Assembly (NCBI RefSeq): GCF_021390245.1
Contig: NZ_JAJUXH010000003.1
Coordinates: forward strand, 558,001-622,000
Source: Dyadobacter sp. CY323
GTDB taxonomy: Bacteria; Bacteroidota; Bacteroidia; Cytophagales; Spirosomataceae
Direction: 5' to 3'
DNA: 64,000 nucleotides
This document shows positions 1 through 8,873 of this stretch, in pieces. The position numbers and the translations under genes are program-made. Under the pieces are notes generated by a model that searched no databases, was not told the origin of the DNA, and saw only the letters and a list, made by a program, of their open reading frames with translations. Numbering within the stretch: the first letter of the stretch is position 1; every line of letters starts with the position of its first letter.

Positions 1-1089
1 ATAGTCGATACAGAATTCGGGTTTATAAAATCGCTTGTTGGCATCAAGCCTTTTACTTTAAAGAAAGAAAAGGAGCTGGTTGCCGAAGGTGAGATATTGA
101 GTACCAAAATGTTCCAGGCATACCTGGAAGAGAAAGGCGAAAATTCTGTTTTGCTTTCCGCCCTGGATTTCATGCGCATCGACGCGGATGGAGAACCGGA
201 ATTAGCTACCATTGAAGATAAGCTGGTAACCATTTTAAACCAGTATACGGACAAGCAAACGATAATCACACAAGGTTTTATCTGCCGAAATCCACGTGAT
301 GAGGTTGATAACCTTAAAAGAGGTGGTTCTGATTACACTGCGTCATTAATTGGCGGGGCGATCCGGGCCGACGAAATTCAGATCTGGACCGATATCGACG
401 GAATGCATAACAATGACCCGCGCATTGTGAAACGTACTTTTCCGATACGCGAGCTGACATTTGAAGAAGCTGCCGAACTAGCTTATTTCGGAGCGAAGAT
501 TTTGCATCCGAGTACCATTACTCCGGCCAAGCTGCGCGGCGTTCCGGTGAGATTAAAAAATACCATGCAGCCGGAAGCTCCCGGAACGTTGATCGCAAAT
601 CAAACGTCAGATCGCGAGATTAAAGCTATTGCCGCGAAAGACAACATTACCGCGATTTACATCCATTCCACCCGTATGCTGAATGCCTACGGCTTTCTTC
701 GTAGAGTGTTTGAAGTATTCGAGAAATACAAAACTCCGGTGGACATGATCACTACTTCGGAAGTGTCGGTTTCGGTGACGATCGATAATTCTGAAAACCT
801 CGATAAGATCAGTGCGGAATTGCGTGAATTCGCTGATTTGGAGGAACATGACCGCGACCAGAATATTATTTGTATAGTAGGGAATTTCAGTGCGGATAAG
901 GAAGGGATCGCATTAAAAGTCTTGGATGCATTGAAACATATTCCAATACGAATGATTTCGTATGGCGCTTCGGAGCATAACCTTTCACTGCTGATCCATT
1001 CCAAATATAAAGCGGAAGCATTGAATGTCCTGAACGAACGTCTCTTCTTTTATGAAGACGCGATGAAAGACATTTTCACAGCTCCGTGA
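1..1089 (+). CDS. lysC: Aspartate kinase, 5'-truncated by the window edge
   Basis: Phosphorylates L-aspartate, the first step toward lysine, threonine, methionine and diaminopimelate. The frame is open from base 1, so the start and roughly the first 70-80 residues, including the N-terminal nucleotide-binding motif, lie outside the window. A TTG at 97 is an internal codon, not the start. Visible family marks are the catalytic-domain stretches RGGSDYTASLIGGA and WTDIDGMHNNDPR. After these come two C-terminal ACT-like regulatory segments, one around TPVDMITTSEVSVSV and one around the IPIRMISYGASEHN stretch. No homoserine dehydrogenase domain follows before the stop, so it is monofunctional. Feedback regulation through the ACT domains is family knowledge; the effector cannot be read from sequence. 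Confidence 0.95.
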   Translation: MVDTEFGFIKSLVGIKPFTLKKEKELVAEGEILSTKMFQAYLEEKGENSVLLSALDFMRIDADGEPELATIEDKLVTILNQYTDKQTIITQGFICRNPRDEVDNLKRGGSDYTASLIGGAIRADEIQIWTDIDGMHNNDPRIVKRTFPIRELTFEEAAELAYFGAKILHPSTITPAKLRGVPVRLKNTMQPEAPGTLIANQTSDREIKAIAAKDNITAIYIHSTRMLNAYGFLRRVFEVFEKYKTPVDMITTSEVSVSVTIDNSENLDKISAELREFADLEEHDRDQNIICIVGNFSADKEGIALKVLDALKHIPIRMISYGASEHNLSLLIHSKYKAEALNVLNERLFFYEDAMKDIFTAP

Positions 1090-1134
1090 CCAGAAGACTT
1101 AAAAAATTGCTAAAAGCTAACAGCTAAAAGCCAG

Positions 1135-2427
1135 ATGCTACAAACGAATTTTATCCGCGACAACAGGGACCTGACCATTGCGGGGCTTATAAAAAAGCAT
1201 TTCAAAGATGCAACACAAGCGATAGACCGGATCCTCGACCTGGACAAAAAACGTCGTGATGTACAGCAAGAACTCGACGACACGCTGGCGCTCTCCAACA
1301 ATAAAGCAAAGGAAATCGGAGCATTGCTTAAAGCGGGACAAAAAGCCGAGGCCGAGGCGGCCAAAGCAGATACGGTTGCGTTGAAAGAACGTTCTAAATC
1401 ACTTGATGAGGAGCACAAAACGATCGAGGCATCTCTTCTGGATGAGTTGGTAAAATTGCCTAATCTGCCCCACGAAAGTGTTCCAGAAGGCAGGACTGCG
1501 GAGGATAATGTGACGGTGATGGAAAAAGGTGTAAAACCAGTTCTGCCCGCCAATGCGCTTCCTCATTGGGAATTGATTAAAAAATTGGGGAAAAATCAGG
1601 CGCCTATCATTGATTTTGAGCTGGGTAACAAAATTTCGGGTGCCGGTTTTCCAGTATACAAAGGAAAAGCGGCACGTTTACAACGGGCGATGATCGCATT
1701 TTTTCTCGATGAAGCAGGAAAGGCTGGTTATACCGAAGTTCAGCCCCCGATTGTTGTCAATGCAGACTCTGGTTTCGCGACGGGGCAATTGCCTGATAAA
1801 GAAGGCCAGATGTACCATGACGCCGCAGATGATCTTTACCTGATCCCAACTGCGGAAGTGCCGGTCACCAACCTATATCGCGACGTGATTGTTGCTGAAA
1901 ACGAGCTACCCGTAAAAAACGTGGCATATACTCCTTGTTTTCGTCGCGAGGCAGGAAGCTGGGGCGCGCATGTGAGAGGGTTGAACCGTTTGCACCAGTT
2001 TGACAAAGTTGAAATTGTCCAGATCAACAAGCCTGAGGATTCGTACAAGGCATTGGATGAAATGGTCGGTCACGTCAAAGGTTTGCTTGAAAAGCTTGAA
2101 TTACCTTATCGCATTTTGCGGCTTTGTGGCGGTGATATGGGCTTTACCTCAGCACTAACGTATGACTTTGAGGTGTGGTCTGCCGGCCAGGAACGCTGGC
2201 TCGAATGCAGTTCCGTCTCAAATTTTGAGACTTACCAGGCCAATCGTCTGAAATTGAGATACAAAACCATTGAAAAAAAGACTCAGTTGCTGCATACGTT
2301 AAATGGGTCTGCACTCGCATTGCCACGGATTGTAGCGGCTCTTTTAGAAAACAATCAACAAGCCGACGGTACGGTGAAGGTTCCGGAAGTACTTGTTCCC
2401 TATTGCGGTTTTGATACAATTGAATAG
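1135..2427 (+). CDS. serS: Seryl-tRNA synthetase
   Basis: Charges tRNA-Ser with serine in the cytoplasm. At 430 residues it has normal length for the class II enzyme. The N-terminal ~25-105 residues are charged and helical, matching the long antiparallel coiled coil that grips the tRNA long arm. The catalytic core shows motif 2 (FRREAGS, about residue 269) and motif 3 (GSALALPRIVAALLEN, about residue 391). The ATG at 1135 fits the conserved N-terminus (MLQTNFIRDN). It lies 45 bp after the aspartate kinase stop, in a spacer holding a short AGCTAA/AAAGC repeat and no clear promoter, so co-transcription is possible. A strong hairpin follows the stop. Confidence 0.97.
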   Translation: MLQTNFIRDNRDLTIAGLIKKHFKDATQAIDRILDLDKKRRDVQQELDDTLALSNNKAKEIGALLKAGQKAEAEAAKADTVALKERSKSLDEEHKTIEASLLDELVKLPNLPHESVPEGRTAEDNVTVMEKGVKPVLPANALPHWELIKKLGKNQAPIIDFELGNKISGAGFPVYKGKAARLQRAMIAFFLDEAGKAGYTEVQPPIVVNADSGFATGQLPDKEGQMYHDAADDLYLIPTAEVPVTNLYRDVIVAENELPVKNVAYTPCFRREAGSWGAHVRGLNRLHQFDKVEIVQINKPEDSYKALDEMVGHVKGLLEKLELPYRILRLCGGDMGFTSALTYDFEVWSAGQERWLECSSVSNFETYQANRLKLRYKTIEKKTQLLHTLNGSALALPRIVAALLENNQQADGTVKVPEVLVPYCGFDTIE

Positions 2428-2447
2428 ATTAAAAAAAATTACGAAAG

Positions 2448-2486
2448 CGGCTTTCAGATATCTGGGAGCCGTTTTTGTTTTTTTAG
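2448..2486. terminator. Bidirectional rho-independent terminator between serS and the MutS-like gene
   Basis: A long stem (CGGCT, two G-U pairs, then the perfect palindrome CAGATATCTG, closing with AGCCG) is followed by a T-rich run on the plus strand and preceded by an A-run that serves the minus strand. It separates two convergent genes, and the minus-strand gene's stop codon (2454-2456) lies inside the stem. Confidence 0.85.
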
Positions 2487-3797
2487 CAATGCTTCAACTC
2501 CAGATTTTATCATGATCAGCCGCCCCACTTTTTCATAAGCAACTCCATCTTCGATCCGGTAGGAATTTTCAAACTGCATTCCGGTGATCCGGGTTTTGAA
2601 GCATTTAAATGAGACTTGGGGAGATGTACTATAGTTTTTTATCAATTCCAATAAATGGGTGGAAACGATAAACAACGACCCTTTAAAATTCGAAAAACCA
2701 TCCACAGCTGTTCTCGAACAATGCAGCGCATCGTCCTGATTTGTGCCCCTGAAAAGCTCATCGATGATTACAAAGCACTTTTCGTCCTCATTTAATGCGG
2801 TCGCGATACTTTTAATGCGCATCATTTCATTGTAAAAATGACTATAACCCAAATCCAGATCGTCGGACAAATGAATGGACGTGAATAGTCGGTCTACATA
2901 TGGAAGTTTCACCTTTTCTGCCGGAACGGGCCATCCCAAATGCGCCAGGTAAACGACAATGCCACAGGTTTTTAGGAATGTCGTTTTACCACTTGTATTT
3001 GCTCCTGTCAAAATGCAAACCGGTTTGGCACTGACTAATTCAAAGTGGTTTGAAACCGCATTTGCAACCAGCGGATGCCAGACCGATTCAGCATTAAAAT
3101 CTGCTATATCCGCACGGATTTCAGGAAACGACAAATTATTCACAACTGCCGTTTTCGCAATTGCCAGGTATGCGTCGAACTTGTAAAATACATCCAGAAA
3201 ATGCCTGAGTGCCTTTTTATGTTCCACTCTAAAAAAATAGTCGAGATGAAAAACGGATCTGTTTGACAGGTTTTCGTCTTTTTGAGTTAAAAGCGATTTG
3301 ATAGCCGCATGTGACAGAAATTTTCGCATATCACTTATTTCTCCGGCAATCTCTCTCGGGATTTCTGTTTCTTCCAGTGCTTTCAACATCTTGTTAACCG
3401 CTCTGATCAACTTCAAAACAGCCATTAATCCACTTTGAATGCGTGAAAATTCGGCCGGATTTCGAAATGAAAAAATGAGCGTGTCGAACCAATGTTTGAA
3501 AACATCCTGTGACATGGAATGCGCGATATTCAGTGTATAATAATTCTCAGCGGCCATGACATAGGCACGTGGAATGTCGATTTCCCAGCTTATAGGATTA
3601 GAAACAATGGTTTTTAACAAATCCTGGAATGATAACAATGCAGTCAATGTCGCCGGAGGCTCACAAATCATTTTTTTGAGATAATCCCGGCCTCCGTAGG
3701 TTTTTGTCTGATCAAAATAATTAAGTATGCCCGCCGACCGGTGGTGCTCGGAAACAATCTGTAGCTCGGACAATGTGTGGGGATCGACCGGGTTCAT
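2454..3797 (-). CDS. Short MutS-family ATPase lacking the mismatch-recognition domain
   Basis: A MutS/MSH-type ATPase of 447 residues, about half the length of MutS. The N-terminal ~220 residues resemble the helical core/lever region. The C-terminal half is the ABC-type ATPase, with Walker A GANTSGKTT near residue 264 (MutS has GPNMGGKST), Walker B VIIDELFRGTN near 340, and a following STH switch motif. The N-terminal mismatch-binding domains and the Phe-X-Glu wedge of MutS1 are absent, so it is unlikely to be the main mismatch-repair sensor. Such short forms are common in Bacteroidota as MutS-related proteins of unknown role. The gene stands alone, with its 3' end in a shared terminator. The family call is firm; the function is open. 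Confidence 0.85.
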   Translation of the reverse strand: MNPVDPHTLSELQIVSEHHRSAGILNYFDQTKTYGGRDYLKKMICEPPATLTALLSFQDLLKTIVSNPISWEIDIPRAYVMAAENYYTLNIAHSMSQDVFKHWFDTLIFSFRNPAEFSRIQSGLMAVLKLIRAVNKMLKALEETEIPREIAGEISDMRKFLSHAAIKSLLTQKDENLSNRSVFHLDYFFRVEHKKALRHFLDVFYKFDAYLAIAKTAVVNNLSFPEIRADIADFNAESVWHPLVANAVSNHFELVSAKPVCILTGANTSGKTTFLKTCGIVVYLAHLGWPVPAEKVKLPYVDRLFTSIHLSDDLDLGYSHFYNEMMRIKSIATALNEDEKCFVIIDELFRGTNQDDALHCSRTAVDGFSNFKGSLFIVSTHLLELIKNYSTSPQVSFKCFKTRITGMQFENSYRIEDGVAYEKVGRLIMIKSGVEALLKKQKRLPDI

Positions 3798-3821
3798 TTT
3801 GAAGATTTAGTCATCTTCAAA
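3798..3821. repeat. Inverted repeat directly upstream of the MutS-like start
   Basis: TTTGAAGAT and ATCTTCAAA form a perfect 9-bp inverted repeat around a 6-bp loop, immediately before the minus-strand ATG at 3797. It could be an operator, a structured 5' leader, or the end of the membrane-protein transcript that stops at 3860. No T-run follows. Confidence 0.4.
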
Positions 3822-3859
3822 TGTAGGCAGGTGCCTGAATGAACGGGCGTTAAATAAAG

Positions 3860-5101
3860 TTAAATGATCCTTTTTCTCGGAAATGCAAGCCAGATAAAAT
3901 AAGCTGTCAAGAATACAATGCTTACCTGCATCGAATAATCAACAAGCAAATCGGATGAGGCAAAAGTATCCGCAGGTGTCATGTAGCAAGGCATTCCAAG
4001 CCGCCACCAGAATGACGGATGTACAACGCAGAGGAGATTAAAAACGAAAAACAGAGCTACCTGCGTTTTATTTCGCCAGTTTATCACATCAAACACCAGC
4101 GGGATCAAAAAGAGAAAAATATAATTGCTATATGCACTTTGCTGGACAATCATCATTGAGGCATAAAGCACGATCCAGACCCGGGAAAGCATGATCCTGA
4201 AATCGGCATTGCGGAGCCGCCACGCAGCCAGACAAGCAAGTCCGACCGAAATGGCCAAACCAATCCAGTTCCAAAACTTCTCCCCAACTCCAATCTGATT
4301 AAAAAACCATGGATTCAGTACCGAAGGAATATTAGGCGCTCTCAATGTTTGGGCTTCGCCGAGCGGCTGTAAAAATTCCAGTCCCACGATTGGGTACAGG
4401 ATAGCCAGCGAAACAACTCCAATAATGGCAATAGGAATAATGAACCGGATCTTTTCTTTTTCCAGAAGAAATAACGGAATGAAGATCAGGATAAAGATCG
4501 CTTTGGTCATTAACAACCCAATGGCGAGAATGGCCGCAAACCATTCGGTCCGTAAGGTACGCTCTCTCACCAGGTATGCGAGGATTACAAAAAGCCACAT
4601 CCATACATCCTCCTGGGCCCCGATCACGCACAGGATCAGTGATCCGGGCAGTATCAGATATATGATCGCATTAAAGAGCGAAATGCCACGCGATTGAAAG
4701 GGACGGAAAAAATGGTATGACAATATCAATGCAACTGCATCCACCACGATCATCGCGAAAACCACCATTTTGGGGCTATACCAGATCTTAACCCAAACTG
4801 CCAGAAAATAGGAATAAAGCGGGGAATATGGGGACCAAAAATCCCGATAGACAACCTGACCCTGGGATGCTTTGCTGGCCATATCCCAGAACCCATTCAC
4901 ATCCGACGTAGGTTCCATTCCAGCAATGAGGTAGATAATCACGAACGGAACCAATCGCAGAAGAAACCAGCCCGAGAAAAGTGTCGTCGCAACCGACTTG
5001 CCTTCCAGCCAGTTTGAAAATGATTTTTTTGTAAAAAGTAAAAGTGCAGTCGCGAGCAGGCAAAAAACGCTGATACCTAATTTGGCAAGGACAATACTCA
5101 T
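3860..5101 (-). CDS. Multi-pass membrane protein, GT-C glycosyltransferase-like (second of tandem pair)
   Basis: An inner-membrane protein of about 413 residues with roughly ten hydrophobic segments. It resembles polyprenyl-sugar-dependent GT-C glycosyltransferases in layout: a hydrophobic N-terminus, then a short acidic loop, the motif VYRDFWSPYSPLY, and later GAQEDVWMW. Substrate and product are unknown. I chose ATG 5101 rather than the longer frame to 5167 because it overlaps the upstream stop as ATGA and starts directly at the first membrane segment. It is a paralogue of that upstream gene, which shares the YRDFWS motif and the Q-E-[DE]-V-W motif, so the two are probably co-translated and perhaps work on the same glycan. 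Confidence 0.7.
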   Translation of the reverse strand: MSIVLAKLGISVFCLLATALLLFTKKSFSNWLEGKSVATTLFSGWFLLRLVPFVIIYLIAGMEPTSDVNGFWDMASKASQGQVVYRDFWSPYSPLYSYFLAVWVKIWYSPKMVVFAMIVVDAVALILSYHFFRPFQSRGISLFNAIIYLILPGSLILCVIGAQEDVWMWLFVILAYLVRERTLRTEWFAAILAIGLLMTKAIFILIFIPLFLLEKEKIRFIIPIAIIGVVSLAILYPIVGLEFLQPLGEAQTLRAPNIPSVLNPWFFNQIGVGEKFWNWIGLAISVGLACLAAWRLRNADFRIMLSRVWIVLYASMMIVQQSAYSNYIFLFLIPLVFDVINWRNKTQVALFFVFNLLCVVHPSFWWRLGMPCYMTPADTFASSDLLVDYSMQVSIVFLTAYFIWLAFPRKRII

Positions 5102-6369
5102 ATCAATGCCGGTTTTCCTGAAACAGCAACTTTGCGATACGTCTCCCGAAGTACCCAGAAGAAACAAAGCACATTTAATATCTGAAGAACATATTCGAAT
5201 AAAAACGAAGGATTTTCGAACATTCCCAGGGATTTATACGCAGGTTGCTTTATATAAACCCAAATAAATGGCTGGACGACGGTCAGCCAGTTGAGCGCTA
5301 AAAGTATCAGTACGTGAGCGGTTTTGCGAATATCGATGATTTCAAATAACACAGCCATTAAATATGCGATCACATACGCTCCCATTGCACTGGCCTGGAA
5401 TATCATCATGCACACAAAGCAAGCAATGAAAATGCCCGGCAGAACTTCATTCACATGTTTATGGCGGCCTTTAAATGCAATGAATGCAGGAATGAAAACG
5501 GTGAACAAAAGTCCGAACCAGTTGATCAGCGTCGATTTCTTCTCGTCGATCGGGAACATTATTTCAACAAATGGTCTTGTTATTGAAAACAAATTAGGTG
5601 TCATGAGTTGCTCGGTGTGCTGGATCGGCATTAAAAACAGATCTCCTATTTGCCAGTATAAAAATCCAACGGCAGGTAGCCCGATCGCAGCCATGACCAG
5701 AAGCATTTTTACTGGTTTTTTTACACTGATAAGTAATGCAGGCAAAAGAAATATGAAAGTGACCTTAATGGTAAGCAACGCGAGCGCATAGAGCAGCCCC
5801 ACACCTACTTCATAATCCACTGTTTTTTTCAATGTGTATCTCCAGATCAGCAATGCCGCCCCCCAAAACCAGACTTCCTCCTGGCCATCCACCAGAATAT
5901 ACATGAAACCCGCCGGTAACAAATAATAAATGATCGCCAGCTGCAATGCATTGGGTATTCTCTTTTTGTAGGTCTGATAGGTCAGCCACAAAATTCCGGA
6001 CTCCATCAAAACCATAAAAAGCACAATGGCGCGGGCGTTGTGCCAGATCCAGACAGGCAGACTTATAATGTAAGCATACAAAGGCGCGTGATATGACCAG
6101 AAATCCCGGTACACAAAACCGCCCGCCTTCGCGGCCTCGGCTTTATAAAAAAAGAAAGGAATATCGCCCCTGGGATCTTCGTTGATAATGAGGAAAATGC
6201 CTATCCAGGGAATGAGACGAAGTAAGACAAAACCAAGTCCGAAAATCAACCTTTCATTGTCTTGCTGCCACTTTGAAAAAAGATCTGAACGTTTGACAGT
6301 CCAGAAAATTCCGAGTGTTAATCCAAGATTAATGATCAGCTTTATATAAAAGACGGTAAGAACGGGCAT
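5098..6369 (-). CDS. Multi-pass membrane protein, GT-C glycosyltransferase-like (first of tandem pair)
   Basis: About 423 residues and many hydrophobic helices. Shared marks with the downstream paralogue are VYRDFWSYHAPLY after the first long loop and GQEEVWFWGA further on. An Asp-rich loop (DPRGD) after the second helix could be the catalytic acidic loop of a GT-C enzyme; this is inference. The frame is open to 6519, but the extra 50 residues are polar and unlike the family. ATG 6369 begins right before the first hydrophobic helix, so it is preferred. The gene lies head-to-head with the acyl-CoA dehydrogenase gene, sharing a ~185 bp spacer. Confidence 0.7.
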   Translation of the reverse strand: MPVLTVFYIKLIINLGLTLGIFWTVKRSDLFSKWQQDNERLIFGLGFVLLRLIPWIGIFLIINEDPRGDIPFFFYKAEAAKAGGFVYRDFWSYHAPLYAYIISLPVWIWHNARAIVLFMVLMESGILWLTYQTYKKRIPNALQLAIIYYLLPAGFMYILVDGQEEVWFWGAALLIWRYTLKKTVDYEVGVGLLYALALLTIKVTFIFLLPALLISVKKPVKMLLVMAAIGLPAVGFLYWQIGDLFLMPIQHTEQLMTPNLFSITRPFVEIMFPIDEKKSTLINWFGLLFTVFIPAFIAFKGRHKHVNEVLPGIFIACFVCMMIFQASAMGAYVIAYLMAVLFEIIDIRKTAHVLILLALNWLTVVQPFIWVYIKQPAYKSLGMFENPSFLFEYVLQILNVLCFFWVLRETYRKVAVSGKPALI

Positions 6370-6487
6370 AGTCAGATATTCACAATCAGGCGCAAACTTA
6401 AGACAAGTTTTCCTGAAAGTGGGTAGCAAAACCCAAAGTTTTAATCGGTTAGCAAACTGTATGCTTGCATACTTTTTCTCAAAATTA

Positions 6488-6495
6488 TATTTTTG
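6488..6495 (+). promoter_or_regulatory. Candidate -7 box for the acyl-CoA dehydrogenase gene
   Basis: TATTTTTG matches the Bacteroidota -7 consensus TANNTTTG. A TTG lies about 20 bp upstream (near 6465) as a weak -33 element. A transcript starting just downstream would begin before the ATG at 6528 or 6555. Pattern match only. Confidence 0.35.
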
Positions 6496-6554
6496 AAAAA
6501 CGTCATCAACGATAATCAATGTTGCTTATGGCATCCGCTGCACTATTGAACGGA

Positions 6555-7694
6555 ATGGATTTCAACCTGAGTGAAGAACATGAAGCAGTGCGCGAAGCTG
6601 CCCGTGATTTTGCACAAAATCAACTTTTGCCAAGTGTAATTGAACGGGATAATGACCAGAAATTTGATATAGCCCTCACCCGCGAAATGGCACAGCTGGG
6701 TTTCATGGGCATGATGGTATCCCCGGAATATGGCGGCGGCGGAATGGATACGCTGGCTTACGCGATAGCGATTGAAGAAATTTCCAAGATCGATGCGTCG
6801 GCTGGGGTAATTATGTCCGTGAATAATTCTCTGGTATGCTGGGGGCTAGAAGAATATGGAAGTGAAGAGCAGAAACAGAAATACCTCACCCGTCTTGCGG
6901 CCGGCGATATTATCGGCGCATTTTGTTTGTCCGAGCCGGAAGCAGGCTCCGACGCAACTTCTCAGCACACAACTGCAATCGATCACGGCGACTACTATTT
7001 ATTAAATGGAACAAAAAACTGGATCACCAGCGGCAATTCTTCTTCGGTATGTCTCGTGATCGCACAAACAAACCCCGAGTTGAGACATAAAGGCATTAAT
7101 GCGTTCATTGTCGAAAAGGGATGGGAAGGTTTTAGTGTTGGAAAAAAGGAAGACAAAATGGGAATCCGGGCATCCGACACGCATACACTCATGTTTTCGG
7201 ACGTGCAAGTGCCAAAAGAAAACCGCATTGCGGAAGACGGCTTTGGCTTCAAGTTTGCGATGAGCACGTTAAATGGCGGGCGCATCGGTATTGCAGCGCA
7301 GGCACTGGGGATAGCAGCAGGCGCATTTGAACTTTCCTTGAAATATTCAAAAGAAAGGAAAACATTTGGCAAGCCCATCAGTGAGCATCAGGCCATTCAA
7401 TTTAAACTCTCAGAAATGGCAATGAAAATTGAGGCCGCGCGGTTACTTGTTTACAAAGCCGCCAGAATGAAGGATGAAGGAAAGGACTATATCAAGGCTG
7501 CCGCGATGGCCAAACTCTATGCATCGGATGTGGCGATGTGGGTGACCACGGAGGCTGTTCAGGTTCATGGAGGCTATGGATACGTGAAAGAATATCACGT
7601 GGAGCGCATGATGAGAGATGCCAAAATTACCCAGATTTACGAGGGTACCTCCGAAATACAAAAACTCGTTATTGCCCGTGAACTACTAAAATGA
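6555..7694 (+). CDS. Acyl-CoA dehydrogenase (short-chain/butyryl type)
   Basis: FAD-dependent alpha,beta-dehydrogenation of acyl-CoA thioesters, feeding electrons to ETF. From ATG 6555 it has 379 residues, the usual size of short- or branched-chain enzymes. In-frame starts at 6519 and 6528 would add a non-conserved leader; MDFNLSEEHEAVREAARDF is the typical N-terminus. Visible marks include the CLSEPEAGSDA flavin/substrate segment, FGKPISEHQAIQFKLSEMA, and IYEGTSEIQKL. The Glu of YEGTSE (about residue 363) is the catalytic base position of most family members. No other beta-oxidation gene is adjacent. Chain-length preference cannot be told. Confidence 0.93.
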   Translation: MDFNLSEEHEAVREAARDFAQNQLLPSVIERDNDQKFDIALTREMAQLGFMGMMVSPEYGGGGMDTLAYAIAIEEISKIDASAGVIMSVNNSLVCWGLEEYGSEEQKQKYLTRLAAGDIIGAFCLSEPEAGSDATSQHTTAIDHGDYYLLNGTKNWITSGNSSSVCLVIAQTNPELRHKGINAFIVEKGWEGFSVGKKEDKMGIRASDTHTLMFSDVQVPKENRIAEDGFGFKFAMSTLNGGRIGIAAQALGIAAGAFELSLKYSKERKTFGKPISEHQAIQFKLSEMAMKIEAARLLVYKAARMKDEGKDYIKAAAMAKLYASDVAMWVTTEAVQVHGGYGYVKEYHVERMMRDAKITQIYEGTSEIQKLVIARELLK

Positions 7695-7791
7695 TCCCGT
7701 TCAAAGGATTAAATCCATTTTATTCTAAATGTTGGATTAAAGTCATATAAAAATATCACTTTTTTTCACTTTTTTGTCAATCTATTGTTGT

Positions 7792-7824
7792 ATTAGTTTT
7801 GTACAATTTATTAGATTTGTACAA
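7792..7824 (+). promoter_or_regulatory. Tandem 15-bp direct repeat with overlapping -7 boxes upstream of the AraC-type regulator
   Basis: ATTAGNTTTGTACAA occurs twice, at 7792-7806 and 7810-7824, with an 18-bp period. Each copy contains a TANNTTTG -7 box and the perfect palindrome TTGTACAA. This may be two tandem promoters, or a regulator binding site covering a promoter, perhaps autoregulatory. The upstream spacer also has a T-rich repeat (TCACTTTTTT, twice). Confidence 0.5.
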
Positions 7825-7866
7825 AATTAGAAACATAGGTCGCAAGAGCCTTTAAATATATCAAGC

Positions 7867-8796
7867 ATGGAAGACTATAATAAGATTATTGAGTCGCTTG
7901 GGGTGAAGTTCGTGAAAGCCCGTCACATCCGGATTTTACAACCCATCACAATTAAAAACTTTTACGATGTCCAAAATTCACTTACGATTTTGTACGACGG
8001 TGAAGTTTCGTTCGGCTCAGAGGAATCGCATCGGGTCGAAGAGGGAGATATGCTTTTCATTCCGGGAGGAAAGCATGCCACCGTTACCTACGGAAATACG
8101 CAAACCGCTAAAACGGTATCCAATGAGGAGTTCATGACAAACCGGGATAATTACATTGATGCGGGCCACGATCCTGCATTAATCGGCAAGCTTCCCAACT
8201 CATTCGGTCTGATTTCCTTCGAAGCAAAAGTTTTTGACACGGTCAATTTCTTTACTTCCCTGGATGTACCTCCGTTCCTGATCAAAAGAGACGATCAGAT
8301 TGCTGCTACCATTAATCAGATCCTCACTGAGGATATGCTTGATACGCCGGGTAAAGGTCGGATCATCAAGATCAAAACAGAAGAAGTCGTTATTGAGATC
8401 ATCCGTTACATTCTGAAAAACAAACTGTTTGTTGAGCAACTTGTCACCAACAGTACCTATTTTAAAGATCCCCGTCTGATCGATATTTTTGCTTATATCA
8501 AGGATAATCTGGGTGGAGACCTTTCAAACAAGGTTTTGGCGAACGTAGCGAATGTTTCCGAAGATTATGTTGGTCAATACTTCAAAATGCTGACCGGTAT
8601 CAACCCTCAGGATTACATCGAATATCAGCGTATGGAGAAAGCCGTTGATTTACTTCGTACTTCCAAGAAAAGCATTCGCGCCATTGGTTCTGATGTGGGG
8701 TACAAAGACACTGCGTATTTCTGCCGTCGTTTTAAAATGATGTTTGGAATTCCAGCCGGTAAAATGCGTCGTCGTGAATCGTTGATGAATGTTTAG
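7867..8796 (+). CDS. AraC-family transcriptional regulator with cupin-like N-terminal domain
   Basis: A DNA-binding regulator of 309 residues. The N-terminal half has a cupin-like sensor signature (LTILYDGEVSFGSEESHRVEEGDMLFIPGG split across beta strands, residues ~38-70). The last ~100 residues are a double helix-turn-helix of the AraC type: ANVSEDYVGQYFKMLTG for the first recognition unit, then IRAIGSDVGYKDTAYFCRRFK for the second. The ligand is unknown. The gene is monocistronic, behind a repeated promoter-like element and ahead of a rho-independent terminator. Given the direct repeat at its promoter, autoregulation is a reasonable guess. Confidence 0.9.
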   Translation: MEDYNKIIESLGVKFVKARHIRILQPITIKNFYDVQNSLTILYDGEVSFGSEESHRVEEGDMLFIPGGKHATVTYGNTQTAKTVSNEEFMTNRDNYIDAGHDPALIGKLPNSFGLISFEAKVFDTVNFFTSLDVPPFLIKRDDQIAATINQILTEDMLDTPGKGRIIKIKTEEVVIEIIRYILKNKLFVEQLVTNSTYFKDPRLIDIFAYIKDNLGGDLSNKVLANVANVSEDYVGQYFKMLTGINPQDYIEYQRMEKAVDLLRTSKKSIRAIGSDVGYKDTAYFCRRFKMMFGIPAGKMRRRESLMNV

Positions 8797-8829
8797 GATT
8801 TAAAATTCCTTGTTAATAAATTATTGAAG

Positions 8830-8861
8830 GAGCTGTATGTAAAAAATACGGCTCTTTTTTT
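8830..8861 (+). terminator. Rho-independent terminator after the AraC-type gene
   Basis: GAGCTGTAT and ATACGGCTC pair with one G-U wobble around an A-rich loop, followed by seven or more T residues. Confidence 0.85.
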
Positions 8862-8873
8862 GTGACCAAATGA

